A DNA stretch of 64,000 bases from Schistosoma mansoni (GCF_000237925.1 NC_031499.1:2671316-2735315), one strand, 5' to 3'; shown: positions 45,011 to 56,108, counted from the stretch's first letter. The notes: generated from the sequence alone by a model not told the origin. Numbers and translations: made by a program.

Positions 45011-45361
45011 TTCACAAGAATGTTAAATACCATTCGTCTCATTGCTTCAAAATCGAAATCTATCAACTTTGCTACAATTTGCGCATCCTACACATATATT
45101 TAAATAAAATCACTTAAGCTTACCAATTACTTGAACATATTTTTTTCTTTTCTGAAAGCTTTTACATCATAGAATGTAATAGTGTGGAAAAAAACATCAA
45201 AATTCTTCTGGAATTCTCTTTTGTTTTTTCATCGTATGGTTTGTGGGTAAGATGTAAATACAAAACGATTTAAGGTAGCAAATATCTTGTTGTATGCATA
45301 CCATTGGTAAGCCAATGAATAGTGATGAATATCATATTTGCCTCATACCTTTAAATTCTGA
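45011..45361. other. AT-rich spacer
   Basis: Nothing recognised. Confidence 0.45.
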
Positions 45362-45622
45362 TAGAATCCATCAAGGAGCAAAAGTTCCCTCAAGATTACA
45401 GGTACACCTTACTGACGAGTGCCAAGTAGCACGAAACCTAGGTCCAGGGTTTCCTGTTGACCACCTCTAACCACCATCTTATCTCAAGATAGTGCACGCA
45501 GTGTCAAGCTACCTAGACTAGTGGCCACATTGCCACTTGATCGATAGCACTCGATCTGCACTAAGACGGACTTGACACACGTGATATTGATCACCACCCA
45601 GTGATCAATCAATTGTGATTGT
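45362..45622 (+). mobile_element. SINE-C copy, 5' truncated
   Basis: Starts after the tRNA-like boxes, has a complete ribozyme and the full tail through gatcaatcaattgtgatt. Confidence 0.75.
45405..45451 (+). ncRNA. hammerhead ribozyme, SINE-C type, core intact
   Basis: Core CTGACGA at 45412-45418, stem II GTGC/GCAC 45419-45432, GAAA 45433-45436, stem III CCTAGG 45437-45442 palindromic and loopless, triplet GTC, cut after 45444. Stem I CCTTA/CAGGG has one mismatch next to the core. Confidence 0.75.
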
Positions 45623-45964
45623 TTCTCATTATTCAACATTTATGCGATTAGATCATAGAATAAATGAAGAATATGAAATGAATGAATAAATCTATATTGA
45701 AGCAGTTCCTTGGGTAGTGTATATTTACCCAGACAAAAATAAACCTTATTAATTAGGGAAATGTATTTTTCCAATTCAGTGAGTTGATTATTAGCTGGGT
45801 CTAAGTCAATGATTAAGGATACATACACTGTTAATTCATCCCTAGAATTTGAAAAGATTGTAGTTTAAAAAAAACACAAATTATACAATGGTATAATTCA
45901 GTGGAAAGATGCCACGTCGAACGGAAACAGTTACATTTCGGTAGAAGTTTTAAAATTGAGTAAG
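45623..45964. other. AT-rich spacer
   Basis: The 62-codon frame at 45640-45828 has no recognisable domain. Confidence 0.45.
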
Positions 45965-46130
45965 TTTGAGAACATTCATTTTGATTTCACTGGAGAGCAC
46001 TTGATAGTTGTTTCATTCTAGTATGTAATTTCTAAGAAATGTACATCAATAATTCAGCCAGGAATCAAACCGAAAATATTTAGACCATAAGTCAATCTGC
46101 TTATCTTTAGACAACTGAATTTGTGTCTGA
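45965..46130 (-). repeat. old SINE-B' fragment
   Basis: The order gagcacttgatag, ctagtatg, B-box remnant and tRNA-like head on the minus strand is recognisable but diverged. Confidence 0.5.
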
Positions 46131-46165
46131 TTTTAGTTGGGAACTGGGACAACTGTTTAATGGTT

Positions 46166-46363
46166 ATCAAAAGGGGGTTTCGTGGAGATTTTAGTGATTT
46201 TATATTGTTGAGATCATGAGTCAGTTGAAGCTAGACCACCATCGAAATCCTGGAATCAGTGGACGGCCGTTTCATCCTATTGTGGGACTCCTCAACAGTG
46301 CGCATCCACAATCCCGCCTCGCGAGATTCGAACCCAGGACCTACCAGTCTCGTGCCAGAGCAC
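46166..46363 (-). mobile_element. SINE-B copy, 9-bp TSD
   Basis: TTAATGGTT is repeated at 46157-46165 and 46364-46372, with some overlap to SINE sequence. Ribozyme core begins TTGAGGA (C3 lost), GAAA kept. Confidence 0.75.
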
Positions 46364-46372
46364 TTAATGGTT

Positions 46373-46589
46373 CCTGAATTTTGATACTAGTTTAACCAAA
46401 GTTAGTCTACCATGTAAACAATGCTAATATTCCGATTGGTTAATCACATTTGACCAAATTTTAAAGGTAATGTACCTGAAACAAGAAAACCGTTTCATGA
46501 ATTCCTGTTATGGAAAAAAATTTACATATGCGAATCCATTAAGTTACTTACTAACTTACTTATCTACAAACACCTTGCGACTTCATGTA
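46373..46589. other. AT-rich spacer
   Basis: Contains cttactaacttactt near 46551, possibly a LINE tail trace. Confidence 0.4.
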
Positions 46590-47035
46590 TATAACGTAAT
46601 TTAATTTAATTATTCAGATTGTCTGAGAATACTTGTCGGATGAAAACTTTTATTTGTCAGCATTTTGTCATAGCTCACATGATGCAAATCCTCAACAGTA
46701 CTGTTGCTTAAATATGAGAATTTCTATAGAAACAAATGTTACTTATATAATATACTAATCAACCTCTTGGGGCAGTATGGAGAGGAATGAAGAAAAGACT
46801 GGATCCTGACATTTATAACTGAACAAGTATTTACGGTAATAAACTACTACATATAATTCTCGATTGATATCAGTGAAAAGAAATGGTTGAGCACATTTTG
46901 CTAGATGATTGCAGGAATTGAAGAGGACCCAGATTTCTAACTAGTTGGTAATCATCCACAAGACTCACGGCAACCTTTTCACTGTCTCAATCATAATGTA
47001 TTCGTTTGAATGATTTCCTTGACAAAATTTACAAC
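46590..47035 (+). repeat. G repeat copy 1
   Basis: About 440 bp collinear with 62288-62745, from attattcagattgtctgag to gatttccttgacaaa, with point differences and small gaps. No open frame of note. Confidence 0.75.
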
Positions 47036-47159
47036 ATTTCATGCATTTAGTTTCTAGAATCTGGAAATCAGGATCGAAATGAAATGTATATTTTCTGATC
47101 ACATGTATTTTTTCATTCTGCTTTATTGGACCATGAAGGGAAGTTCGAAGGAATGTTTC

Positions 47160-47660
47160 ATGTAAATGCTTTGGTATGACCGAGAGTGGGAAGAGTCAAC
47201 TCTCCATCTTCAAATGCTCTCACATGACCATGTGCATATAACCACTGTCAGGGAAGTCCAACTCAATGCATTCTTGTGGCGAAGTTGTTTACAAAATTGT
47301 GAGGACGAAAAGTGAATGTCTAGTAGGAGGTTTAACTAGGTTGGTGGATAAGGGGAATCCAACTAGGGGAGTTGGAAAACCCTTATTCAAAACCATTGGT
47401 GCACATGGACCACAGGATCCTGAGGGAACAACTAGAGTATAAGCCGATTGTTGTTCACTGACTACCATATGAATGCATCTCCTAACGCTGCTCCAATGCC
47501 TTGTTGATTAAACCTTAAGGTTAAAGGTTCATGGTGTGGCTCCCTAAAGAAACCACCTGGTTTGGTTTGACACCCGAGTAGTATCACACACAAAGCACAT
47601 GACTTTTGTGGTGCATAGGTATTCAGTGAGCACTTGTACCAATATTTATGTATTCAAATA
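47160..47660 (+). repeat. E repeat copy, longest
   Basis: About 500 bp from ggtatgaccgagagtggg to ttgtaccaatatttatg. Used as reference for the family. Confidence 0.7.
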
Positions 47661-48477
47661 AACAAATAAATTTGACTTGTTCAAAATATGAATAAATGAA
47701 TAATCTCAATAGTCATTTTGATAGTTAGACGCCCCAATCTCAAATAGACTCAAAGAGAGTAAGCTTTTTTTTTCTCTTTTTTCAAATAAGCATCATGCTA
47801 GAACTTGTGATTTATTTATTTTCCAGTTGTAAAAATACTGTAATAAGATTTCATATATTGGATTACTTTTGATCACTAAATTTTGGATGTTAACAGTATG
47901 ATATACTTATTAGTTATTCTTTTAAAATAATTATAATTTTTTTGCTATCCTGAGTGTCAATAGATTCAAGCGGAACCACAAAGATGATTACCTTATTTCT
48001 CATCGTCTACTCCTTCAGTTAAATGCGATATGAGTACAATGAATTCCATGTATCATCTACTTTGTGCAATGACATAAAACATCTCATAGGAGCAAAATTA
48101 CTAATAAAATTTGTGGTTAAAAATCAATGTTAGCTGATCTCTGTTAAACTAACCTTAGTTTATAAACATTATCTTAATTATTCTTCATTACCTGAATAAA
48201 AGACGGTAAATCGTCCCAGTATAACGTTTCTTATTACTATAACTCAATTAACTCAAGCAAAACATATAACTTTAAATAAAGCCGTTGGTTTTATTCCACT
48301 TGAATATTTTAAGACCGCCAGAAAAGCATCGACATTTCACTAAATCATATGATATAGAAGTTATTTATCATTCTGTTAAGTTTCACCATAAGACTTGTGA
48401 ACTTTCTTAACGTCATTATTACCTATTGAAAAACACTACAAATTCTTCACTATGAGTCCAAAATTGGTATCCTACTT
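47661..48477. other. AT-rich intergenic, nothing recognised
   Basis: No repeat or gene signal seen. Confidence 0.5.
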
Positions 48478-48948
48478 AAAATTTGGTTGAAAGTGAATGA
48501 AGAGCTTATAAAGACGATAGAAGCTGAAACTTGGAAAACTACCACAACCATCATCAAAATATTACAAGCATTTATAGACAACTGTCTACACAAGATACTC
48601 AATGTCCGTTGAACGGATACCATCAGAAACAGACTACTGTGGAAGAGAACAAACCAGCTTCTACCTGAGAAGGAAATCAGGAAAAGATGTTGCAAGTGGA
48701 TAAGAACTACATTAAAGGAATCACCAAACTGCATCACGAGGCAAGCGCTAATTTGGAATTCTGAAGAGTAACGGAAAAGAGGATGGTCGAAGAATACACT
48801 ATATCGGGAATTGGAACCAGATATGAAAAGGATGAATAGCAATTAGATAGAACTGGAAAGGATTGCCCAGGACAGAAATGGATGGAGAATGCTGGTGAAC
48901 AGCCTATGCCCCTCCACGAAGGATAACAGGCTTAAGTAAGCAAGAAGC
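48478..48948 (+). mobile_element. RTE-like LINE 3' end, uninterrupted
   Basis: Decayed plus frames give [34 protein letters not shown] and ELEPDMKRMNSN, the C-terminal end of RTE-type reverse transcriptase, then a short TAAG tail. It serves as the template for seeing the insert in 30447-31371. The 130-codon minus frame is antisense to it. Confidence 0.8.
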
Positions 48949-49286
48949 AAATGAGTTAAGCTACAATGGTGTTCAGTGTAATTTCAGAAAAACACAATAA
49001 TGTCGTCAGATATCTACGGATCAGGGTTTTAATGAAAATTGTGAAAACTGGAAATATAACCCAATTTCACAAAGACTGTCAACATTATATGTTGATGAAG
49101 AACATAAACCTGTGTAACGCCTGGTTATTGGCAATTTCAATAGTCTTTAATTTCAAGTCAAGTGAACACCGGAAATTCGAAATTACACGCGTCTATTTTG
49201 AACAATAATTAGAAAAGGTGGAAATAACAGTTTTTCAGAAGGATAGACAAAATGTCAGTTTTTATAACTATAGTGCATATTCTAAG
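48949..49286. other. AT-rich intergenic
   Basis: The 80-codon frame at 48966-49208 has no recognisable domain; probably chance. Confidence 0.4.
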
Positions 49287-49300
49287 TCTTGTACCATACT

Positions 49301-49465
49301 AGTTAAGGGGATAACGTGATAGCGTTTGAAATGAATGGTACTGGGTTCGAGTCCTACAGTGAATACCAACTCTGATATGACAGTACATCCAGCTGACGAG
49401 TCCTAAATAGGACGAAACTCGCGTCGTGGATTTCGCTGCTCACTACTATCATTTTTGTTTACAAT
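49301..49465 (+). mobile_element. SINE-A copy, 5' truncated, approximate TSD
   Basis: A-box region through ribozyme, ending near tttttgtttac. B box GGGTTCGAGTCC near 49343. TCTTGTACCATACT at 49287-49300 and TCTTGTAGTATACT at 49466-49479 agree at 12 of 14. Confidence 0.78.
49384..49432 (+). ncRNA. hammerhead ribozyme, SINE-A (Sm-alpha) type
   Basis: Stem I TCCAG with its partner, core CTGACGA, stem II GTCC/GGAC, GAAA, stem III CTC/GCG with one mismatch, triplet GTC. Core intact. Confidence 0.75.
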
Positions 49466-49554
49466 TCTTGTAGTATACTGTTTTATTGAACCTTCTCTGG
49501 ATATATACATATGTGAAAAATACTATTTACTATATGTGTGTTTCATATTTCAGT

Positions 49555-49895
49555 GACATGAGGTATTTCCTGAAGTTCTAGTGAGAAGCAGTAACCGGTG
49601 GAGTTCAACCAGGTCTGTTGTGAGATAGTAACTCACTGATGACATTGGTGAATGGTTGCTCAATTTCATTGATCAGTTGAAGTTAGACATTAACACCGTT
49701 GGATGCCGGCCAGCTCAGTGGTCTATCGGTTAAGGGCTCTGGCTCGAAACTGGAAGGTCCTGGATTCGAATCTCGCGAGTGTGGATCGTGGATGCGCACT
49801 GCTGAGGAGTCCCACAATAGGACGAAACGGCCGTCCAGTGCTTCCAGGTTTTCCATGGTGGTCTAGCTTCAATTGACTCACAATCTCAACTCTAC
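49555..49895 (+). mobile_element. SINE-B copy with spacer, head, ribozyme and tail
   Basis: One strand throughout: spacer (ggtatttcctgaagttctag), A box GCTCAGTGGTC, B box TGGATTCGAATCTC, intact ribozyme, tail to ctcaactctac. It starts inside the spacer, so the copied RNA ran across a unit junction. Confidence 0.85.
49796..49841 (+). ncRNA. hammerhead ribozyme, SINE-B type, best preserved copy
   Basis: Stem I GCACTG 49796-49801 with CAGTGC 49836-49841 (six pairs), core CTGAGGA 49802-49808, stem II GTCC/GGAC around loop CACAATA, GAAA 49824-49827, stem III CGGCCG 49828-49833 self-complementary, triplet GTC, cut after 49835. No core base departs from the hammerhead rule. Confidence 0.85.
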
Positions 49896-49902
49896 AAACA
49901 TT

Positions 49903-49950
49903 TATTGACAATTTGATGTATATTGACAATTTGATGTATATTGACAATTA
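49903..49950 (+). repeat. 18-bp tandem repeat
   Basis: Unit tattgacaatttgatgta occurs about 2.6 times directly after a SINE-B tail. Confidence 0.75.
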
Positions 49951-50765
49951 GGACGTATTATTATGTAATTTGAGTTGTTACATGTTTATCACTTCTATAC
50001 ATTATATGTTTATAGTATAAGCTTCATTCACTTTGTTTAATAGTGTAGTAAAACATAATTGTTCATGTTGATATGTTATATAAACATTTATGTTTGACAT
50101 TTCAGTTTAGAACAGGTTATACGGGGAATATTATGATTTTCTATAAAAGAAAAAGAAAGCAGTTTAATTATAGCAACTATCTTACTACCAATTCCGATTA
50201 CGGCTTATTTTGATTAAGCCCTTTTATTAACTTACTTAATAGACAATGTTATTTGAACAGTAGCAATCGCACATTTCTTTGTATCTTTATGATCACTAGA
50301 GCACATGACAGACACTAGCTGAAATATTGATCGGTTACATGTCACTTGATGATGCATCTTCCTCCTCATGTGTATGTATGTACTCAAATTCTATTAATAG
50401 CTTTTGCTTTGTCTTGCTGCACCCTTATGCAATTTAACCATAAATTTGCCTATGTATTTACTCGTACATACCCATTCGCCTCTCTGCTTCAAATTCTCTC
50501 GATGTGTTTATGGCTTTGTGATCTGCTCTATCCTCTAATAAACTATAGTTGCCGCTTCGCATTGCCTTCTGATTTCAAACAACGTTGAGGTTTCGATAAT
50601 AACAGTCACGAGGGTGATTGACTAACAAAGCAAAGCCACTACATATTCATAAGTCTAACTTGAATATATATATCTTGAGTTCAACTGATCTGTATCATTA
50701 CTTGTTACTGGCGTTACAGCCTAATACTATAATTATACAGTATTTCATATTTCACTGAATAAGTG
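49951..50765. other. AT-rich intergenic with a possible LTR-like block
   Basis: 50339-50620 is less AT-rich and has AATAAACTATAG near 50538; the 80-codon frame there (50346-50588) has hydrophobic runs but no known domain. Reading it as part of an LTR is a guess. Confidence 0.3.
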
Positions 50766-50775
50766 AATTATATAA

Positions 50776-51000
50776 ATAGCAGAAAGGAGGTTTTGTCGAA
50801 ATAGTAGTAATTTAATAGTTGAATACATTAGTCGATTAAAGCTAAACCATCATAGAAAACCTGGAAGCAGTGGATGGCCTGGGTTCGAATCCCGCGAGCA
50901 GGATTGTGGATGAGTTGCATACTAGGACGAAACAAATAAACAGTGCTTCCAGGTATTCCATGGTGGTTTAGCTTTAATCAAATAATGAATTCAACTATCA
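50776..51000. mobile_element. SINE-B' fold-back, perfect 10-bp TSD
   Basis: AATTATATAA is repeated at 50766-50775 and 51001-51010. Minus arm about 50785-50878 and plus arm about 50879-51000 share the tail and ctggaagcagtg-type end, giving a long hairpin. Stem II and the 5' core of the ribozyme are deleted in the plus arm. Confidence 0.87.
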
Positions 51001-51010
51001 AATTATATAA

Positions 51011-51356
51011 TGATGATTTACATCATTATAGTAAACAATTAAACACAAAATCGGCATTTGTTTATATGGTTTCACATTGCATTGTAGATTCAGTATAAAA
51101 TTAAATGACTGACATCTTTTTTTCACTGGACTCTAAATCATTAAAATCTTGCTATCTAGTAATAGTGTGTAAAAAGAAAGCTTAGTATTAATATAATTGT
51201 CTATTGAAACAAAACACCATCTACAAAAGATTAATAATGTTATACAACAAGTCCTTAGTTTTATCTTTACTATCATCACCCACTTTCAAAGATGGTACCA
51301 GTATCCCTTCGATTTCACAGTGAACATTTCTTATGACTTTATTTGTCACCAATAAA
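51011..51356. other. AT-rich intergenic, nothing recognised
   Basis: No repeat or gene signal seen. Confidence 0.45.
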
Positions 51357-51413
51357 TTCACTTAGTATTGTTTGTTTGAATCTTTCCATTGATGTTTAGG
51401 ACTGCAACTGGTC
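51357..51413 (-). repeat. SINE-A tail fragment
   Basis: Minus copy of the tail (ttcacttagtattgtttg), cut off at ctggtc. Confidence 0.7.
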
Positions 51414-51507
51414 TTAACAAGTATATGTGTGATCAGATTGTTCAAAATGTATTGAGTTAATTTATCACATAGTTCTGATAATCTTCGTCTTCTTATTACA
51501 TTATCGA
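51414..51507 (+). repeat. stray end of the Penelope-like remnant
   Basis: Matches 25195-25300 (cagattgttcaaaatgtatt, then agttctgataatcttcgtct), that is the leader and inverted end of Penelope-like remnant 2, joined to SINE-A on one side and LTR-I on the other. Confidence 0.7.
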
Positions 51508-51521
51508 AATAGAATACGTTA

Positions 51522-51781
51522 TGATATTTTCTAATTTATGGTACGATGTGGTCTGTTTGATTGGTATATAAACCCAGTATGTTTGAGAATAATGATTCGT
51601 ATAGAAGAGGCTGTTGACTTAACTGGCTGGTCTAGGCAGAAAGCAGGACTGATACGTACTCAAAACTGCTCATACGGCTTTTGTGTATCATTGGGCGATC
51701 AATAAATTCACTGCTCTCTAATTGACGGGGATTATCATGTCATATATCAACTGGGCACGTACGCATTCACTCGATATAACA
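51522..51781 (+). mobile_element. LTR-I 3' part
   Basis: Fossil partial LTR with the TATA-like GGTATATAAACCC and AATAAA, ending CGATATAACA at 51781. The longer 3' end matches 18389 and 28421. Confidence 0.72.
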
Positions 51782-51785
51782 CACA

Positions 51786-51813
51786 CCAATATATATATAT
51801 ATATATATATATC
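51786..51813 (+). repeat. AT microsatellite
   Basis: About 12 AT units directly after the LTR end. Confidence 0.9.
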
Positions 51814-52396
51814 TTTGAGCACTGCATATGTGCAACGTACTAGACATAACTCATTAATGTTGTTTCACTTTTTATCGATTCTTCACTTGATATCAGGGCG
51901 TAGCAATCCTAATCTTCAAATTATACTAAATTTGATCACAAAACGCTGTTTTAAGCTAAATCACAAACAATTCACCAGTGCTACTATGTGATGAAGTTAT
52001 TGAATGTACAGTCTAACCTATTTGATTACATAGAAGAATGTTTTCATTTAGAACCCACTAACAATCCTGATGTAATCATAGTTAATTAAGTTATAGTTTC
52101 GTGTTGATTTACATGTTTTTTTTAAAAAAACATTGAGTGTTTATCATAGATAACATGTTAAACACATTCATTCTCCTTATAAATAAATAAATAGATTTGT
52201 AATGAGTAGATTTTCTGACGTTTCGTGACTCAGTGTAGGCTACTCCTTGTTATTGTCTATTGTATGTAGGATGTTTTGAATATATAGATACCAGTACCAC
52301 ATAAATTACATCCAAATTGAAAGAAAAAAAAAACATTTACAACTTTTCTACACATACTTTTATTTATGTAATTGTAAGGAGATTATAAACAAAGAT
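51814..52396. other. AT-rich intergenic, nothing recognised
   Basis: No repeat or gene signal seen. Confidence 0.5.
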
Positions 52397-53135
52397 GTTG
52401 TAATGAACGAGATCACAAGTACAGACAATCGAATGTATTTGAACACAAAATTACAGAACATCTCAGTAGAATCTGAGAAACTGTTATGTCTTGACCTAAC
52501 CGTCACCAATTGTTGTGTCTTGATCAAGGTTGTAGCCAATTATTATGACTTGCTCAAGGTCGTTGCTACTTTGTTATGGCCTTACAAATTTAACAAGGAC
52601 GTACTCGCGTGAATTATCCGCCAATAGAATACGATTTCTCCGACCTTAACACGGTGACAATCAAGGACGTTCAATCAGTATGAGTAATCTCGCGTCCTTA
52701 TTGGTCCTTAATCCGCCTAGACCGTCCACTTCAGTCCAGAACACTAATAGCAGCCTCGGCAATATGAATCTAAGCGGATCTGTGCGAATCGTTTATTTCA
52801 AACATACTCTGTTTATATATCAGCCACATCATACCATAGAAAATAGAAAATAATATTTGTACAAAACCAAGCCAAATGTGGCTGTAAGCGTGGGAGACAA
52901 TAATCAATAAAATGAGTATAACATAGGAGCAGTAAATCATATAATAATAATCAATAGGTCAAATTGAAGCTTATAATAAGACGAATATAGATATACATAA
53001 TCTAGTCACTGAATGGTTATACAATAAGAATAATAGTCCAATAATAGGTCCTGCAAGTTATCTGTACTTACTTCTTCCCTAGTATATAACAGAAACATAC
53101 ATTAAATACTTAATTTACAAACTGTCAATCATTGA
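52397..53135 (-). repeat. D repeat split by a solo LTR
   Basis: D sequence at 52397-52481 (gaacgagatcacaag) and 53092-53135 (acttaatttacaaactgtc) flanks LTR-II. Confidence 0.72.
52482..53091 (-). mobile_element. solo LTR (LTR-II) nested in D, 5-bp TSD GAAAC
   Basis: A 610-bp fossil LTR on the minus strand, beginning TGTTATGTC and ending tatataaca on the plus strand. GAAAC is repeated at 52477-52481 and 53092-53096. Shares the TATA-region block with LTR-I but has a long extra 3' part. Confidence 0.85.
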
Positions 53136-53568
53136 TAAGCAAAGATGGATAATGCCTAGCAGTGGAATCCACGATGCGCGTTTTGTCCTATTTGGGACTC
53201 GTCAGCTGGATGTGCCTGCATCTCAGAGTTGATGTTCAACATGGGACTCGAACCCAGTACCTTTCGTCTCAAACGCCATCGCGTTATCCACTCAGCTACT
53301 GATTCCTGATAGCCACTTGCTTGTACAATAGAGTGAACTGTTTAAATTCATTCGGTATTGTTTGTTTGAATCTTCCAATTGATGCTTAGGACTGCAAATG
53401 GTCAGTCTCTTCACTGCTATCCACTATCCATCTTTGCCCACAATGCTTGTGAATTAAAGCAATATCGAGGCAATACGCACAGTATGCACATATGCCAATA
53501 AGAGACTGACGAGTTACAGTCCTAACACATCGATGGGAATATTCAAACAAACATTACTAAGTGAATTC
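53136..53568. mobile_element. SINE-A fold-back copy
   Basis: Minus arm 53136-53414: ribozyme, B box, A box, tail. Plus arm from cactgctatccactatcc to the tail at about 53568. In the minus ribozyme GAAA is AAAA, removing G12, the proposed general base; everything else matches consensus. Confidence 0.85.
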
Positions 53569-53944
53569 AGATATAGGTTTGTTTTGGTCAGAAAATGATC
53601 ACTTGGAAAAAGGAATGTTGAGATACTAAATAATCTGTTAGAAGGGTATAGTTAAGTTTAATTATTCTATAGTCAACTTTTCTATGATAATAATTAAATA
53701 TGGCTAAGCAATCTAAATTAGAAAGCTGAATGTTATGTAAAAAGCATGTATATTATCCACTATTATATGCGTCTGGTTAAACAACACATGCTACATTTCA
53801 GATTATTATAAACCTCACTGTACTGTTATAATATTAAGTCCGACTCAACTACATACAACTCATGAGTATTTATAGTTGACCTAATTGACTCAGACAGAGA
53901 TATATGAAAGGTAAACTTTACTAGTCGAACAGTTTACTAAGAAT
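53569..53944. other. AT-rich spacer
   Basis: Nothing recognised. Confidence 0.45.
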
Positions 53945-54425
53945 ATTGGTACAAAGGAGGACCGAATACATATGTGCCACGCAAGTCACTCGATTTGTGT
54001 ATGGGCGGTGATACTACTCGGGTGCCAAACCAAACCAGATGGCTTTCTTAGAGGGTCACACCACAAACCTTTGACCTAAAGGTTTAATTCACAAAGCAGT
54101 GAAGTAACGTAAGGAGATACAGTTCCATGGTAGCTGGTGAACAACGTTAGGTTCATACGCCATTCGTTCCCTTAGGATCCTTCAGTCGACGTGCAACATT
54201 AGTTTCGAATCAGGGTTTTTCAACTTCCCTAGGTGAATCTTCTATATCCACCGATACGGTCAAAACTTCTGACAGACATTCGCTTTTCATCCTTTCAATT
54301 TTGTAAACAACAGTCATGTCGTGAGAATGCATTGAGTTGGACTTCCCTGACAGTAGTTGTATGCACGTGACCATGTGAGAGTATTTGGAGAGGGAGAGTG
54401 GAATCTCTCTACCCTTGGCCGTACC
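53945..54425 (-). repeat. E repeat copy
   Basis: Minus copy from ggtacaaaggaggacc to ggccgtaccagggc. Its opposite end pairs ccctggtac with a downstream ccaggg/cctgac-type segment in other copies. Confidence 0.68.
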
Positions 54426-54889
54426 AGGGCCATATTCTATAATTTCATTTTTCTTCTGTTGAAAATACAATTTACGGTAACATTTCACAAATATGTATAC
54501 ATACATGATAGTGTGACATTTCTGACCATCTTACAATAATGTTTAGAATGGTTGATTATGGTTTTTTCTATAGTCTAAAGCATAGTATACTATTGAATGT
54601 AAAGACTATTTCGAACTAGGTATCATTTACCTACATCAATTCTTATCATTAAAACTACCTCATGAAGTTGACTTTCATCCCGTTTTTTTTCTTTAAAAAA
54701 TTTAGAATATTTTAAATGATGTTAAGGCTCCATTTTATGTCAGTTGTATCCATTTACCTAAATGGTAATAAAAAGAATCATTTAGTTAGTTTAAATATCA
54801 AATTCATTGTAAAGTAAATTGAAGAAAAATCTAGAAAATTTTGAAGAGAGAATTTGAATATGTATATTACTTATCAGCACTAAAATCCT
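54426..54889. other. AT-rich intergenic, nothing recognised
   Basis: No repeat or gene signal seen. Confidence 0.5.
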
Positions 54890-55325
54890 GTTCCGTCCTA
54901 GTATAAGACTCCGAAGGTTTTCAATGGTGGTCTAACTTACATTGACTAATGAATTCAACTATTAAAATTACTACAATACCCACAAACCCCATTTTGATCA
55001 CAATCATCATGTTCCCACCAATAACTGGCTTCATGATGATTATCCTGGAGTTCAAATGAGAAGCTGTGACCAGTGGAGTCCAATCCGTGTCAGGTAGAGA
55101 CAGATATCTACCTCAAACAATGGATGAATGGTTGCGCAGCTATTCATGGATCGATGGAAGTTAGACATTAACACCATCGGATCCCAGCTCACCGGTCTAG
55201 GGATTGAGCATTAACGCGTATGATCGAAGGTCCTGGGTTCGAATTCCACGCGCGGGATTGTAGATGCTTCCACGTTTTCCATGATGGTCTACCTTAAATC
55301 GACTAATGAATTAAACCATTGAAAA
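54890..55325 (+). mobile_element. SINE-B' copy longer than one unit
   Basis: Ribozyme remnant and tail (54890-54980), then spacer, tRNA-like head with B box GGGTTCGAATTCC near 55232, a deletion of the ribozyme, and the tail again to about 55325. Tail occurs twice on one strand. Confidence 0.75.
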
Positions 55326-55774
55326 GAAAAATCATGGACAAATATAGAAAGAAGAATCAAATCAATGGGAGATACAATCAAAATAAAAAGTAGGCAATGA
55401 CAGGTTAAAGGTCAACAATAACCAATCAAGATAAAGGTCTACAGGACAAGCTGTCAGTCATATGTAGAGAAATTCAAAAATTTCACTTATACCTGAAGTT
55501 TGTGCTGATGATGTCGTTCAGAATAGCAATGAAAGCTCTACAACCAAACCATGCAGCTCAGAAAAAAAAGCTCCACGTAAATTATCTAACTGAGTTACAA
55601 ATTTTCCCCACCATCTAAAAATTATAATCATATTTGTAATAATAATAATAATAGTAGTAGCAAGTTGAGACATTATAACATTGGCATGAAAACTTTAGAA
55701 AGTACCGCTTGATACCTAAAGTAATGTGTCCTCCAAGATTATGAAATATATTCTAACTAATAATGCCCTGGTAC
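55326..55774. other. AT-rich intergenic, nothing recognised
   Basis: Short AAT run near 55640; no gene signal. Confidence 0.45.
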
Positions 55775-55885
55775 GGCCGAGAGTGGGGAGAGTCAGCTCA
55801 CCCTCTCAAAATGCTCTCACATGGCTACGCGTATATAGCCTCTGCCAGGGAAGTCCTACTTACTGCCTTCTCGTGGCGGGGATGT
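55775..55885 (+). repeat. E repeat 5' fragment
   Basis: ccctggtacggccgagagtg through cttctcgtggcgg. Cut off after about 110 bp. Confidence 0.68.
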
Positions 55886-56108
55886 TGTTCATTTTCTATT
55901 AGTTTTCAATTAATTCGCAACGAATAATTACTTTTCATTTATTTTCATCGTTTTTTTTTCTGGATGTAACTGGCAAACGTTTGTAATAAGAGACGAAAAA
56001 AGGGTAGAAACAAAATGAACTAATTTAAAATCAATAAAATTATTTTATTAAAAAAAGAGAGAAAAGAAAAAAAAGAAAAAAATTAAACAAAAGATATGGG
56101 TGTGCTTC

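Noticed and set aside
49723-49947. Recurrent predicted peptide with SQLKLDHHGKPGSTGRPFRP, also at 8976, 16529, 36277 and 57253
   Set aside because: It is the antisense translation of the SINE-B tail and ribozyme; the frame is open because the repeat is, and it is always cut at random points.
50346-50588. 80-codon frame with hydrophobic runs as a small membrane protein
   Set aside because: No homology recognised, and an AATAAA inside the frame suggests a non-coding or LTR-like origin.
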